From the NCBI GenBank assembly GCA_019753105.1, contig JAIELJ010000005.1, positions 62,001 to 126,000 of the forward strand: 64,000 bases of DNA, written 5' to 3'. Numbering within the stretch: the stretch's first letter is position 1; each line of letters starts with the position of its first letter. The notes beneath the pieces are model-generated. The model had not been told where the DNA came from. It saw nothing but the letters and a program-made list of their open reading frames with translations, and searched no databases. Shown here piece after piece: positions 51,857 through 61,882 of this stretch. The stretch comes from Hyphomonadaceae bacterium. GTDB lineage: Bacteria; Pseudomonadota; Alphaproteobacteria; Caulobacterales; Aquidulcibacteraceae. The translations under genes and the position numbers were made by a program.

Positions 51857-52429
51857 ATGCGCGTTTCGACCCTGGTTGCGGTGACTTTCGCGGTTTTTAC
51901 GTTTGGTGGGGCCGCTTCCGCCCAGCCCCTCGATTGTTCACGCACTGAGCCCAGCGGCGAGCGGACGCTCTGCCACGAAGAGGTCATCGATGCGCCGGTG
52001 GCCGAGGTTTGGCGGCTTTTCACGACGAACGACGGATTGAGTTCGTGGCTCGGGCCAGTGGTGGCGATCGATCTCCGGCCAGGCGGGATGATGGAGGCGT
52101 CGTATGATCGCAACGCTCGTCTCGGCTTGCCGGGCAACATTTTCAACCGCGTGATTGGCGTCGCGCCTGAGCGCTTATTGGTCATCCAGGTCGCGAATGC
52201 GCCGGAAGGTTTTCCGCACGCCGATCTTGTGGAAACTTTGGCGACGGAAATTTCCTTTGAGCCGATCGATGCATCGCGCACCCGTGTCCGGGTCACGATG
52301 GTTGGGTATCGCGATGGCGAGGACTTCGATGCGCTGTATCGCTTCTTCGCGCGCGGCAACGCCCAGACGTTGGCTGCGCTTGCCGCGCGAGCGGTGAACG
52401 GTCCAACCGATTGGAGTGCAGCGCCATGA
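51857..52429 (+). CDS. Secreted SRPBCC/AHSA1-like domain protein
   Basis: Signal peptide; HEEVIDAPVAEVWRLFTTNDGLSSWLGPVVAIDLRPGG. Confidence 0.82.
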   Translation: MRVSTLVAVTFAVFTFGGAASAQPLDCSRTEPSGERTLCHEEVIDAPVAEVWRLFTTNDGLSSWLGPVVAIDLRPGGMMEASYDRNARLGLPGNIFNRVIGVAPERLLVIQVANAPEGFPHADLVETLATEISFEPIDASRTRVRVTMVGYRDGEDFDALYRFFARGNAQTLAALAARAVNGPTDWSAAP

Positions 52430-53025
52430 GCGCGAGTCCGCGCGAAAAGATCATCCATGCAGCGATGGAGCTCTTCTGGCTGAAGGGATACAACTCGACC
52501 TCGATCGCCGATCTGCTCTCGCGCACGCAGCTGAATTCCGGCTCGCTTTATCACGTGTTTCCGTCAAAGCAGGACGTGCTGATCGGCGTGCTTCAAGCGT
52601 ATCGCGATGGCATCGGCGAAATGCTCCTGGAGCCCGCTTGGGGCGCTGTCGACGATCCAATCGAGAAGATTTTTGCGCTGTTAGGCGGCTATCGTACGGC
52701 GATCGCGGAGAGCGACTGCGCGTATGGCTGCCCGATTGGTTCGCTTGCGCTCGAACTGCACGAACCCGATCCGCAAGTGCGCGAACTGCTTGCGGTGAAC
52801 TTCGAGAATTGGACGCGCGCGGTTGAGCGCTGCATTGAGAACGCCGGGCCGCGCATCCCCGCGCATGTCGATAAGCGCGCGCTCGCTGAGTTCGTGCTGA
52901 CCTCGATGGAAGGCGGCGTCATGCAGGCGCGCACCTATCGCGATGTTTCTTATTTCGACCGCACGGTGAAGCAATTGCGCGATCACTTTGCGCTGTTGGA
53001 GCAAGCCGCGAAACAAGCGGCGTAA
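52426..53025 (+). CDS. TetR/AcrR family transcriptional regulator
   Basis: PREKIIHAAMELFWLKGYNSTSIADLLSRTQLNSGSLYHVFPSKQDVLIGVL. Confidence 0.92.
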   Translation: MSASPREKIIHAAMELFWLKGYNSTSIADLLSRTQLNSGSLYHVFPSKQDVLIGVLQAYRDGIGEMLLEPAWGAVDDPIEKIFALLGGYRTAIAESDCAYGCPIGSLALELHEPDPQVRELLAVNFENWTRAVERCIENAGPRIPAHVDKRALAEFVLTSMEGGVMQARTYRDVSYFDRTVKQLRDHFALLEQAAKQAA

Positions 53026-53044
53026 AGCCGGGGAGGGCTTTGTC

Positions 53045-53434
53045 ATGGAGATCAATTGGCTGGCGGTGTTTGCCGCGGCGGTGAGTTCGTTCGTCTTGGG
53101 CGGCGTTTGGTATTCGGCGCTCTTCGCCAAGGCGTGGCAGAGCGCGGCGGGTGTGACTGATGAGCAGATCAAGAACGCCAATATGGGCCTCATCTTCGGC
53201 GGCTCGTTCGTGTTGGCTTTGATTTCTTCGGCATCGTTTGCGGTGTTTCTAGGCAGCGAACTCGATGCGATGACGGGCGCTCTTTATGGCTTCACGGCTG
53301 GCCTCTGCTGGGTGACTGCGTCGTTGGGGATGAACTATTTATTCGAGCGCAAGAGCCTCAGGCTGTTCCTCATCAATGGCGGCTACCACACGCTGCAGTT
53401 CACATTGATCGGCGCCATTCTCGGTGCATTCTGA
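53045..53434 (+). CDS. DUF1761 membrane protein
   Basis: INWLAVFAAAVSSFVLGGVWYSALFAKAWQ...; TM helices. Confidence 0.85.
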   Translation: MEINWLAVFAAAVSSFVLGGVWYSALFAKAWQSAAGVTDEQIKNANMGLIFGGSFVLALISSASFAVFLGSELDAMTGALYGFTAGLCWVTASLGMNYLFERKSLRLFLINGGYHTLQFTLIGAILGAF

Positions 53435-53919
53435 TGCGCGCAGTGTTGCTCGCGCTGGCGCTCAGCGCTTGCGCGGCCAGCGCGCCGGCCGATCCGATGG
53501 CGCCGCTGCAGCCCTTGATGGGGTGTTGGCGCGGCGTGTTTCCGGATCAACCGGACATCCATGATGAGCGCTGCTTCGAAGCGCTCGGCGCGCATATTGT
53601 CGATCGCCACTATGTGCGCCCGACAACCTATGGCGGCGAGACGACCTATCACCATGACGATGCGCAGGACGAGGTGATCTGGGCCTATGCGGCGAACGAT
53701 GGTGGGCGCAGCAACGGCGTGGTGACGGAGCGCGGCGATGCGCTTGTGTTTCCGCCACACACGTTCCGTAGCGCAGACGGGGCCGAGATGCGTTTGCGCT
53801 CAACGTGGACGTTTAACGGGCCCGATCGCTTCTCTGTGTTTTCAGAGCGATTTGAGAATGGCGCGTGGGTTGTGCTGATGCGCATCGATTACGAACGTGT
53901 CCCTTCAAGTCGTGAGTGA
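53434..53919 (+). CDS. Hypothetical lipoprotein
   Basis: Lipobox LALSAC; PLMGCWRGVF...; start overlaps preceding stop. Confidence 0.65.
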   Translation: MRAVLLALALSACAASAPADPMAPLQPLMGCWRGVFPDQPDIHDERCFEALGAHIVDRHYVRPTTYGGETTYHHDDAQDEVIWAYAANDGGRSNGVVTERGDALVFPPHTFRSADGAEMRLRSTWTFNGPDRFSVFSERFENGAWVVLMRIDYERVPSSRE

Positions 53920-53939
53920 CCGTTTGAGCGCGGGGGGCG

Positions 53940-54047
53940 TTAGCCGCTGAACGCCCACCAGAGCCAAGCGGTCGTGACTGCCAGCCAGAGGACAAGCAGC
54001 ACCACGCCGAACCATTCGAAAGGCGGCCCCCGCCTATTATCGTCCAT
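53940..54047 (-). CDS. Small single-TM protein of 35 aa (not in supplied ORF track)
   Basis: MDDNRRGPPFEWFGVVLLVLWLAVTTAWLWWAFSG*; polar N-terminus + TM helix; no clear Shine-Dalgarno. Confidence 0.45.
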   Translation of the reverse strand: MDDNRRGPPFEWFGVVLLVLWLAVTTAWLWWAFSG

Positions 54048-54120
54048 CCGCTGAACATGCGAGGTAGTGGGGCGCCGCCGCTATAAACTTTGACATAGCG
54101 GCTGCACGCAGCGTGCAAAG

Positions 54121-54150
54121 AAAAAGCCCCGGCATTTAGCCGGGGCTTTG
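54121..54150. terminator. Intrinsic terminator (bactofilin operon end)
   Basis: AAAGCCCCGG-CATTTAG-CCGGGGCTTT. Confidence 0.8.
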
Positions 54151-54171
54151 CAGTCTTGCCCTGAAAGCGAA

Positions 54172-54714
54172 TTAGTTCGACGTGCCGGTGACGATCACGC
54201 CCGAAACCATGCGGTCGTCATTCGACGGTTCGCCGAACACTGAGCCGCTATAGCTCTGTTGCGATTGCACGATTTGCGGCGAGGCCGGGGTGCCCGGGCC
54301 AGCTTGTGAGAGCGGATCTTGCAGATAACGGCACTGGCCTTCGAACACCGCGCCCATCTCAACGGAGAGCGATTGGTGGACGATGTCGCCGAGGACGTGA
54401 GCGTTGCGCGCCAGCATGACCTTGCGCGCGCGTACCGAACCTTCGACGCGGCCGTGCACGGTCACGCTTTCGCTGACCATGTCGCCCTTGACCATCCCAG
54501 TGTCGCCGACCGTAACCGAGCCGCCGCGGACGTTGCCGTCGATTTCGCCGTCGATTTGCAGCTCGGCGCCTTCAGCTTCGATCGTGCCCGTGATCTTCAC
54601 GCCATTGGCGATGATCGACGCGATACCGCTGCGGACAGGAGCGGAACGGCGTTGGGGGGCTGGATCTGGCAAAGCTGGCACGTTGGAGTCTGGTTTACCC
54701 TTGTTCGTGAACAT
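54172..54714 (-). CDS. Bactofilin
   Basis: GVKITGTIEAEGAELQIDGEIDGNVRGGSVTVGDTGMVKGDMVSESVTVHGRVEGSVRARKVML. Confidence 0.93.
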   Translation of the reverse strand: MFTNKGKPDSNVPALPDPAPQRRSAPVRSGIASIIANGVKITGTIEAEGAELQIDGEIDGNVRGGSVTVGDTGMVKGDMVSESVTVHGRVEGSVRARKVMLARNAHVLGDIVHQSLSVEMGAVFEGQCRYLQDPLSQAGPGTPASPQIVQSQQSYSGSVFGEPSNDDRMVSGVIVTGTSN

Positions 54715-55924
54715 GCCGTCCTGCCCTCAAGAAGTTGACAGGATCAACCGCCCTGCCGCGGAACCACACTTCGTAATGAAGGTGGGTTGCAGTGCTCCGC
54801 CCCGTAGACCCCATCGAGCCGACACGTTGTCCAATGGCGACGCGATCACCGCGTTGCACTTGGATATCGCGCAAGTGTGCGTACCGGGTCTTGAAGCCGT
54901 GGCCGTGGTCGATTTCGACCACATTGCCATAGCCCGACCGGACGCCAGCAAAAGAAACAGTGCCGGGGGAGGTGGCCACGACCGGAGCGCGCTCGAAGGC
55001 GGCAAGGTCGAGGCCGGCGTGGAATGTCGGACGGCCGTTGAACGGATCGATCCGTTGGCCGTAGCCGGAAGTCGTGCGGTAGTCGACGGCCACTGGGGCT
55101 GCCAACGGTGTGGCGCCGGCGATAGCGCCGAGGCGGCGGGATTCACCGATCCGAGCGGCCACCTGGCTGACGCGGTTAGCGAAGGCTGGGTTCAGGCCGC
55201 TGTCACGCAGGTAGGCGACGAAGTCTTGCGGAACGAGCGGGCCGCCCATGCCGGCGTCAGCGCTGTCGACGTTCGGCATCGAGACGCCGGTCAGACGAAG
55301 AACGCCGCGAACTTGCTCCGAGCGCTCGACGACGGAGTCTTCAAGCTCCGAGAGCGTTTGCTCTTGATCCGATTCCAACCGGTCGCCACGGGCACGGAAG
55401 CCAACGGTGGTGACTTGATAGGGCTCGGACGTGATGGCGCGGGACTGGCGCGGCTCGGCCTCGTCGATCGAGGCGGCCATGATGATGCGGGCCCCGTCAC
55501 GCTCGATCGGGCGCGAGGCCGCGAGCTGGAGGGTCTGGCCGCCGGCGTACTCAAGCAGCGAGCGCAGGACTTCGTGGCGGCTTTCAAATTCAGCGGTGGC
55601 TTGGTCGAACTGGCGGGTGCGTTCTTCGAGTTGCGCCTGATAGGCGGCGGCCTGGGCGCGGCTCTCGTTGAGCCAGCGATCATACTTCGCGCGCTCGCGT
55701 TCGATTTCGTTATTGGAGGCGCTCGCCTGCGGGCCTTCCATGACGACGTTAGCGGTCGCGTAGACGCACCAGCTTGCAACGCCCACAGCACCCAGCGCCA
55801 GAAGCGCTTGTTTGCCAGGAGACAAGGAAACGTAGCGGACGGTGCCGCCGCTACGATGGTAAATCTGTCGTTCCGGGAAAATGCGGTCAAAAAATGCCCG
55901 CGCCCGCGATCCGAACTGACTCAT
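54695..55924 (-). CDS. Membrane-anchored M23 peptidase, bactofilin-linked (LmdC-like)
   Basis: TM helix; HAGLDLAAFERAPVVATSPGTVSFAG...HGFKTRYAHLRDI...THLHYEVWFRG; overlaps bactofilin start. Confidence 0.9.
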   Translation of the reverse strand: MSQFGSRARAFFDRIFPERQIYHRSGGTVRYVSLSPGKQALLALGAVGVASWCVYATANVVMEGPQASASNNEIERERAKYDRWLNESRAQAAAYQAQLEERTRQFDQATAEFESRHEVLRSLLEYAGGQTLQLAASRPIERDGARIIMAASIDEAEPRQSRAITSEPYQVTTVGFRARGDRLESDQEQTLSELEDSVVERSEQVRGVLRLTGVSMPNVDSADAGMGGPLVPQDFVAYLRDSGLNPAFANRVSQVAARIGESRRLGAIAGATPLAAPVAVDYRTTSGYGQRIDPFNGRPTFHAGLDLAAFERAPVVATSPGTVSFAGVRSGYGNVVEIDHGHGFKTRYAHLRDIQVQRGDRVAIGQRVGSMGSTGRSTATHLHYEVWFRGRAVDPVNFLRAGRHVHEQG

Positions 55925-56106
55925 GGTCCGCCGCCACCCACTAACTCAGTGCCAAAAAAATGCCGTTAGCCCCCGCCGGAACCAACCAAACCCGAAACCC
56001 TCTCGAAATGCAACAGGGCCAAGCCGCTGTTTACGGGAATTTCAGGCTTGTTAACGAGGCGTCTGCGAAAAGCACGCCAAATATGAGGTTAACTACGCCA
56101 AAAAGC

Positions 56107-56586
56107 CTATTTGCCGGGCTTTGCGTTAACTTCTTTCAGGACTTCATCCACATGTCTTGGCACGCGGACCTTGCGCCAAACGCGCGCGATCGCCCCCTTG
56201 GAGTCGATCAGGAAGGTTGAGCGTTCGATGCCCATGAAGGTCCGGCCGTAGAGCTTTTTCTCCTTCCAGACGCCGTAGCGCTCACAGACTTCGCCGTCCT
56301 CGTCAGCCGCAAGAATCACAGACAGCCCGTGTTTGGCCGCGAACTTGTCATGCTTTTCGACGCTATCGCGCGATACGCCGATAACCATGACCTTCGCAGC
56401 TGCGAAGGCTTTTGCGTTTTCAGTAAAGTTTAGAGCTTCTTGGGTACAACCTGGTGTGTCGTCCTTAGGGTAAAAATAGAGGACGGCCCGCTTACCCTTA
56501 AGCGTGCTCAAGCTGACGCGCCCGCCTCCGGCCGTCGGTAGATCAAAATTGGGGGCGGGGTCTCCGGGTTTGAGTTCTTTCGCCAA
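56107..56586 (-). CDS. bcp: Thioredoxin-dependent peroxiredoxin (BCP type)
   Basis: LKPGDPAPNFDLPTAGGGRVSLSTLKGKRAVLYFYPKDDTPGCTQEALNF; TTG start with GGAGG upstream. Confidence 0.92.
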   Translation of the reverse strand: MAKELKPGDPAPNFDLPTAGGGRVSLSTLKGKRAVLYFYPKDDTPGCTQEALNFTENAKAFAAAKVMVIGVSRDSVEKHDKFAAKHGLSVILAADEDGEVCERYGVWKEKKLYGRTFMGIERSTFLIDSKGAIARVWRKVRVPRHVDEVLKEVNAKPGK

Positions 56587-56721
56587 TACAGGCCTCCAGG
56601 CAGGGGCGGCGCGCGCGCCGTTGGCCAGCCCGGCGCACTGCGTCGGGGCTGGAGCTTTGCTTTGCTTTATAATGGTTTCCCGCGCTAGAGCTTGTGACGG
56701 GGCGGCTTTGGATTTGCGCGG

Positions 56722-59700
56722 ATGATACGCCGCTCGACGCTCATTGCAGTCGAGATTTTGCTCGGTCTGGTCGCGGCCCTCGCGATCGGCATCGGTGTCG
56801 CGTGGTGGCGGCTGAGCCAGGGCCCAATCGAGCTCAATGCGCTCCGAGACACAGTCCAGACCGAGCTTTCGGCTGCCCGCGGCGGCCGGCCCGTCGGCAT
56901 TGAGGGCGTCCAGCTGGCTTGGAGCCGCGAAGGTAATGCGCTCGAACTGCTGGCGATCGGCGTATCTATCGAAGATGGGCGCGGCGGCGTTCTCTCCCAA
57001 ATCGAGCAAGCGCGGATCGAATTGAATGTGCTGCCGCTGCTGATTGGGCGCGTATCGCTGCGGCGTGCGGAGTTCATCGGCGGCGAGATTACGTTCCACC
57101 GCAAGGTGAATGGCGCGCTGCACATAGCCTTTGGGCCGGAAGGCACGCCCGCAGACATCATTATCGATCCGCCACCGCCGAACGAGACGCTTGAAGCGCG
57201 CGTCGCGCGCGTGCTCGACAGTATGGAAGAAGCATTCCGCTCAGTCGGCCCTGGCGGGGGCTTGCGGGAAGTGAGCGTGCGCAGCGCCAATCTCACCATC
57301 ATCGACGATGGCGGCGGCCGCTGGACTGCGGACAACGCAAACTTCCAGGTCGCGCGGCGCGGTCGCTCGCTGGCGCTTGTCGCGGATGCGCGCCTGGAAG
57401 GCGCAGAGGGCCTGGCGCCGGCGAGCCTGCGTATCACCACGGACACGCGCTTCACCAATGCAGTGATTGAGTTCGGCGCAGAGAATGTGCGGCCCCGCGC
57501 GATTTTCTCGCAGGCAGCTCTAGGGCCGTTCGCGGGGCTCGATGCGCCGATGACCGCGCGGATTTCTGTTGGCCTCGACCGGGACGTCGGCGTCAATCAA
57601 TTCGACGGTGATGTCGAGTTTGGCCGCGGATCGGCCGCCATGGGCGGCGGGCGGTTTGATCTTGATGGCGGCCGCATGCGTGGCCGCTACGATATCGAGA
57701 GCGACGAACTCATCATCGATGAGATCGCCTTTGCGGGCGATCGCACGCGCATCGACGGCGAGGTCCGCATTCGTGACGTGACGCGCATCATGCGCGCCGC
57801 GCCCGACGAGCCGGCGGCGTTCGACATCTCCTTGCCCGCTGCGCGCCTTGCCATGCCAGGCACGTTTGCTGAGCCGGTGGCGTTCTCTAACGTACGTTTG
57901 GTCGGTTCGATCGTTAGCAGCGAACGCAGTATCCGATTCACCCAGATCACTGCGCAGAATGGCGAGGGGACGATCCACGCCACCGGCCGCGTCTATTGGG
58001 CCGAGGCCGGCCAAGGCGAACGGCGGCGCACCTATACTGGCATCGAACTCGATGGACGCGTCGACGGCGCGATCGATGCGCGCGTTGTGCCCGCTGTTTG
58101 GCCAATGGGCGTCGGCGAAAGCGCACGCGAGTTTTTGGGCCGTTCAATTCAGGCGGGGCGCGTGACCGATGTCGTGGCGCGGCTCGATATACGACCATTG
58201 GATCGCGCTGCGGGCGTCTATCGCAACGAAGCGGTGGATGTGCGCTTCAACGTAAGCGGTGCGCAGATGCAGTTCGTATCGACGATGTCGCCGGTGATGA
58301 ACGCGCGCGGTTCGGGCATTTTGCGCGGTAACAGCTTTCAGATGACGGTGCCGGAGGCAACGCTGAACGGGGTCGCGATCAGCGGCGCTAGCGTTGATGT
58401 TCCGCGGTTCAAGCCAAGCGGCGACATGCTGACGATCAGCGCTCGCCTCGATGGCAACGCGCGCAATCTGTTCGAATTGCTGACGCAAGAGCCGATTTCG
58501 CTGGGTGATCGTCTGCCGGTCGATGCGGCGAGCGTTGCTGGTCGTGGCAGTGTGAACATTCGCCTGCAGCGGCCGATGGTGCGCGAGGCGCCGTTCGAGA
58601 CGTGGCGCTTCAATGTCGATGGCACGATCCGCGATTTCGCAGGCAACATGACGACACGGCGCATGGCGTTGAGCCAAGGCCAGCTCACTGTGCGCGGTGA
58701 TCAGCGCTCGATCACTGTCGCGGGGCCAGTGCGCGCCGGCGCGTCGGCGATTGACAATGTGCGCTGGGTCGAAGTGCTGGGCCGTGACGGACAAGAGGGG
58801 CGCTCTGAATATCAGATCTCCGGAATCTTTGACGCGGACGATCTGGAGCGCCTCGGCTATCCGGTGGCGGACTATGCACAAGGCCGTATCGGCGTGACCG
58901 TCAGCGGCCAAGGGCGCGGGTTTGACGTCGACAACGCGCGCATCGAACTCGATCTCACGAATGCCGCTGTCGACGCGATGAACTCGTTCTGGACCAAACG
59001 CGCCGGCGTCACCGCGTCCGCACGTTTCGACGTGCATCGCCAAAGCGATGGCAGCTTGGCCTTCACCAACATCGATGCGCGTGGCGGCGGTTTGACCGCG
59101 CAAGGGCGCATGCAGATCACGCGCGATAACCGGCTCATGAGCGTCGATCTCACCCGATTGGCCGTCGAAGGGCGCTCGGATGCGCGCTTGACGGCGACGC
59201 GCGCCGCCGATGGCGGCATGGATGTCGCGGTGCGTGGCGCTCTCTTTGATGCGGCGCCGTTCATGGGGTCGGACTCGCCGCCATCGCAGACGCCGCAAGC
59301 GATCGCCGCCGCGCGTACTGCGGCGCAGGCGTCGCCGCCGTTGCGCGTGAGCGTTATCGTTGATCGTCTAAAGATGCGTGGCGGCGCGACTTTGGCCAAC
59401 GCGCGTGTTGAGCTGACGATGTTGCGCGGCGGACTCTCGACGCTGACGGTGGAAGGCCGCACGCCAAATAGCGGCGCGCTCTCGCTTTCGTTGAATCAGC
59501 GCCTGCGTTTCCGTTCTGACGATGCGGGCTTTGCCGTGCGCGCGCTGACGGGCATGGAAAATGTCGTTGGCGGCACGGCGTCAGCTGACGGGGATTGGCG
59601 TGGCGGCTTGCCCGCGCAAGCGCGGTTCACCGTGCGGATGCGCGATTTCAACGTTCAGCGTTTGCCGGCGATGGCGCAGCTCTTGTCGTCCGCCGGATCG

Positions 59701-60261
59701 CTGACGGGGTTGGTCGATACGCTGAACGGCGAAGGCATCGGCTTCAACGCGTTGGAAGCCGACATGGTGTATGCCAACGATCGCGTGTCGTTCACCGAAG
59801 GCCGCATGGCTGGGCCGGCTATGGGGCTGACCGGTACGGGCTCGTACGATTTGCGCGCCGACAATCTCGATATCGATGGCGTTGTTGCGCCGTCGCCGGT
59901 GTTGAACTTGTCGATGTTGGGCGAGATTCCGGTGATCGGCAATCTCATCGTCTCGCGCCGCGGCGAGGGCGTGTTTGGCATGACCTACTCGATCAATGGC
60001 CGCGCCGAACAGCCGCGCGTCGGTGTGAACCCCGTCTCGGCGCTAACGCCAGGCATTCTGCGGCGCATCTTCGAACCCGTGCGCGCGCCTGAAGGCGGCG
60101 CCCACTCGTGGCAGCCGGATGACGAGTCTCGCGCCGTCGAAGACGCGCGCGAAGCGGCGGCGAATGCGACCGAGCTTGTGCCGGCGGTTGAGGACGCCGC
60201 GAACGATAATGCGGCGGGTGGTGACACTGTCGCCGATACGGTTGTGGCGGCTACGCCCTAA
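56722..60261 (+). CDS. AsmA/YhdP-like large envelope protein
   Basis: N-terminal TM anchor, 1179 aa, QLAWSREGNALELLAIGVSIEDGRGGVLSQIEQARIELNVLPLLIGRVSLRRAEFIGG. Confidence 0.85.
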   Translation: MIRRSTLIAVEILLGLVAALAIGIGVAWWRLSQGPIELNALRDTVQTELSAARGGRPVGIEGVQLAWSREGNALELLAIGVSIEDGRGGVLSQIEQARIELNVLPLLIGRVSLRRAEFIGGEITFHRKVNGALHIAFGPEGTPADIIIDPPPPNETLEARVARVLDSMEEAFRSVGPGGGLREVSVRSANLTIIDDGGGRWTADNANFQVARRGRSLALVADARLEGAEGLAPASLRITTDTRFTNAVIEFGAENVRPRAIFSQAALGPFAGLDAPMTARISVGLDRDVGVNQFDGDVEFGRGSAAMGGGRFDLDGGRMRGRYDIESDELIIDEIAFAGDRTRIDGEVRIRDVTRIMRAAPDEPAAFDISLPAARLAMPGTFAEPVAFSNVRLVGSIVSSERSIRFTQITAQNGEGTIHATGRVYWAEAGQGERRRTYTGIELDGRVDGAIDARVVPAVWPMGVGESAREFLGRSIQAGRVTDVVARLDIRPLDRAAGVYRNEAVDVRFNVSGAQMQFVSTMSPVMNARGSGILRGNSFQMTVPEATLNGVAISGASVDVPRFKPSGDMLTISARLDGNARNLFELLTQEPISLGDRLPVDAASVAGRGSVNIRLQRPMVREAPFETWRFNVDGTIRDFAGNMTTRRMALSQGQLTVRGDQRSITVAGPVRAGASAIDNVRWVEVLGRDGQEGRSEYQISGIFDADDLERLGYPVADYAQGRIGVTVSGQGRGFDVDNARIELDLTNAAVDAMNSFWTKRAGVTASARFDVHRQSDGSLAFTNIDARGGGLTAQGRMQITRDNRLMSVDLTRLAVEGRSDARLTATRAADGGMDVAVRGALFDAAPFMGSDSPPSQTPQAIAAARTAAQASPPLRVSVIVDRLKMRGGATLANARVELTMLRGGLSTLTVEGRTPNSGALSLSLNQRLRFRSDDAGFAVRALTGMENVVGGTASADGDWRGGLPAQARFTVRMRDFNVQRLPAMAQLLSSAGSLTGLVDTLNGEGIGFNALEADMVYANDRVSFTEGRMAGPAMGLTGTGSYDLRADNLDIDGVVAPSPVLNLSMLGEIPVIGNLIVSRRGEGVFGMTYSINGRAEQPRVGVNPVSALTPGILRRIFEPVRAPEGGAHSWQPDDESRAVEDAREAAANATELVPAVEDAANDNAAGGDTVADTVVAATP

Positions 60262-60384
60262 AGGAGCGCGGGTCTTCCGACCCGCATGTTTTGCATCACA
60301 CACCTGCCTCAGCGTGACCCTGGACTCGATCCGGGGGAAGCGGGTAGCGCGAGGCCATGCGGGTCGGAAGACTCGCGCTCCTTT
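60260..60384. repeat. REP/BIME-like element: two inverted 29-nt arms, each itself a hairpin
   Basis: AAAGGAGCGCGGGTCTTCCGACCCGCATG / CATGCGGGTCGGAAGACTCGCGCTCCTTT (one mismatch) between convergent genes. Confidence 0.85.
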
Positions 60385-60390
60385 GGTGCA

Positions 60391-61647
60391 TCACTCCACC
60401 TTCAACAGTGCGTGCTTCTTCTTGCCGAATGAAAGTTTGATCGCGCCGTTGACGATGTCAGCGTCGGTCAGAATAGCCGTTTCACTCTGCACTATGGCGT
60501 TGTTGACACTGACTGCGCTGTTGGCGATCGCTCGTTTCCCTTCGCCGTTGGACGCCACTAGCTTTGCGACCGTCAAAGCGTTTGCTACGCGAAGACCTTG
60601 CGCAAATTCTGCCGTACTCACTGTGAAGGTCGGCAGGTCATCGCTGCGCGCGCCCTGTTCGAACGTCGCGCGTGCGGCGTTCTCGGCTTTCAACGCTTCT
60701 TCGCGGCCGTGGAGCAGAGCGGTGGCTTCGGTGGCGAGCACTTTCTTCGCGTGGTTGATCTCAGCGCCTTGCAGCGCCTCTAGACGCGCGATCTCTTCAA
60801 GCGAGAGATCGGTGAAGATTTTGAGGAAGCGGCCGACATCGGCGTCTTCGGTGTTGCGCCAGTATTGCCAGTATTCGTAGGGGCTCTTCATGTCGGCGTT
60901 GAGCCAGACGGCGCCGTCAGCGGTCTTGCCCATCTTGGCGCCGCTCGACGTCGTGATCAGCGGCTGGGTCAGGCCGAAGAGTTCGAAGCTCTCCATACGG
61001 CGGCCCAATTCGACGCCGTTGATGATGTTGCCCCATTGATCGGAGCCGCCCATCTGAAGCTCACAATTGTAGCGCTTCTTCAGTTCGACGAAGTCGTAGG
61101 CTTGCAGGATCATGTAGTTGAACTCGATGAAGCTCATGGGCTGCTCGCGCTCTAAGCGGAGCTTGACCGAGTCCATCGAGAGCATGCGGTTGACGCTCAT
61201 GTGGCGACCGACCGTGCGCAGGAAATCGAGATAGTTGAGCGGCATCAGCCACTCTGAATTGTCGACCAGGATGGCGTCGCTCTTGCCGCTGCCGAAGGTC
61301 AGAAACTTATCGAACGTGTTGCGGATCGAGTTGGTGTTTTTGACGATCTGCTCTTCGGAGAGCATCTGGCGCATTTCGTCCTTGCCGGAGGGATCGCCGA
61401 CGCGCGTCGTGCCGCCGCCGAGCAATACGATCGGCTTGCCGCCAGCCTGCTGGAGACGGCGCAGGTACATGATCTGGGTGAGGTTGCCGACATGGAGCGA
61501 CGGCGCGGTCATGTCGAAGCCGATATAGCCGGTGACGCCGCGGCCTGCGGCTTTGTCCAAGCCTTCGAGGTCGGTGCACTGGTGAAACTGCCCGCGCGCG
61601 ATGGCGTCGCGGAGGAAGGCGGACTGGACGGATGCTTCGGTGGTCAC
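60391..61647 (-). CDS. tyrS: Tyrosyl-tRNA synthetase
   Basis: [17 protein letters not shown] (HIGH region), GAKMGKT (KMSKS region); GTG start after AGGAG. Confidence 0.96.
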   Translation of the reverse strand: MTTEASVQSAFLRDAIARGQFHQCTDLEGLDKAAGRGVTGYIGFDMTAPSLHVGNLTQIMYLRRLQQAGGKPIVLLGGGTTRVGDPSGKDEMRQMLSEEQIVKNTNSIRNTFDKFLTFGSGKSDAILVDNSEWLMPLNYLDFLRTVGRHMSVNRMLSMDSVKLRLEREQPMSFIEFNYMILQAYDFVELKKRYNCELQMGGSDQWGNIINGVELGRRMESFELFGLTQPLITTSSGAKMGKTADGAVWLNADMKSPYEYWQYWRNTEDADVGRFLKIFTDLSLEEIARLEALQGAEINHAKKVLATEATALLHGREEALKAENAARATFEQGARSDDLPTFTVSTAEFAQGLRVANALTVAKLVASNGEGKRAIANSAVSVNNAIVQSETAILTDADIVNGAIKLSFGKKKHALLKVE

Positions 61648-61882
61648 GAGGAAACTCCTGGCGGGGCTTTTGGGGCCGGGAGTGTGTGTTTGTCGAGCGC
61701 ACATCCCGGCCTGAACGGCGGGCGTGCTGTCGCGGGCCCGCTAAATCAGCGGGCGGTAATAGCTGGCGAGGGGGTTAAAGCGCGACATGGGTGCGTGGGT
61801 ACGGGCGTGCGGCGTGGCGGTCAAGCCGAGGCGCTTACAAAGCTACGCGCCGTTAAAGGAGATCGGGTCTAAGAAGACTCGC

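Noticed and set aside
54404-55969. 521-aa plus-strand ORF opposite bactofilin/M23
   Set aside because: Minus strand encodes clear bactofilin and M23 motifs; the plus ORF is a shadow.
56722-57123. N-terminal extension of the peroxiredoxin ORF (to 57123)
   Set aside because: Overlaps the divergent AsmA-like gene; peroxiredoxin homology begins at a TTG with GGAGG upstream.
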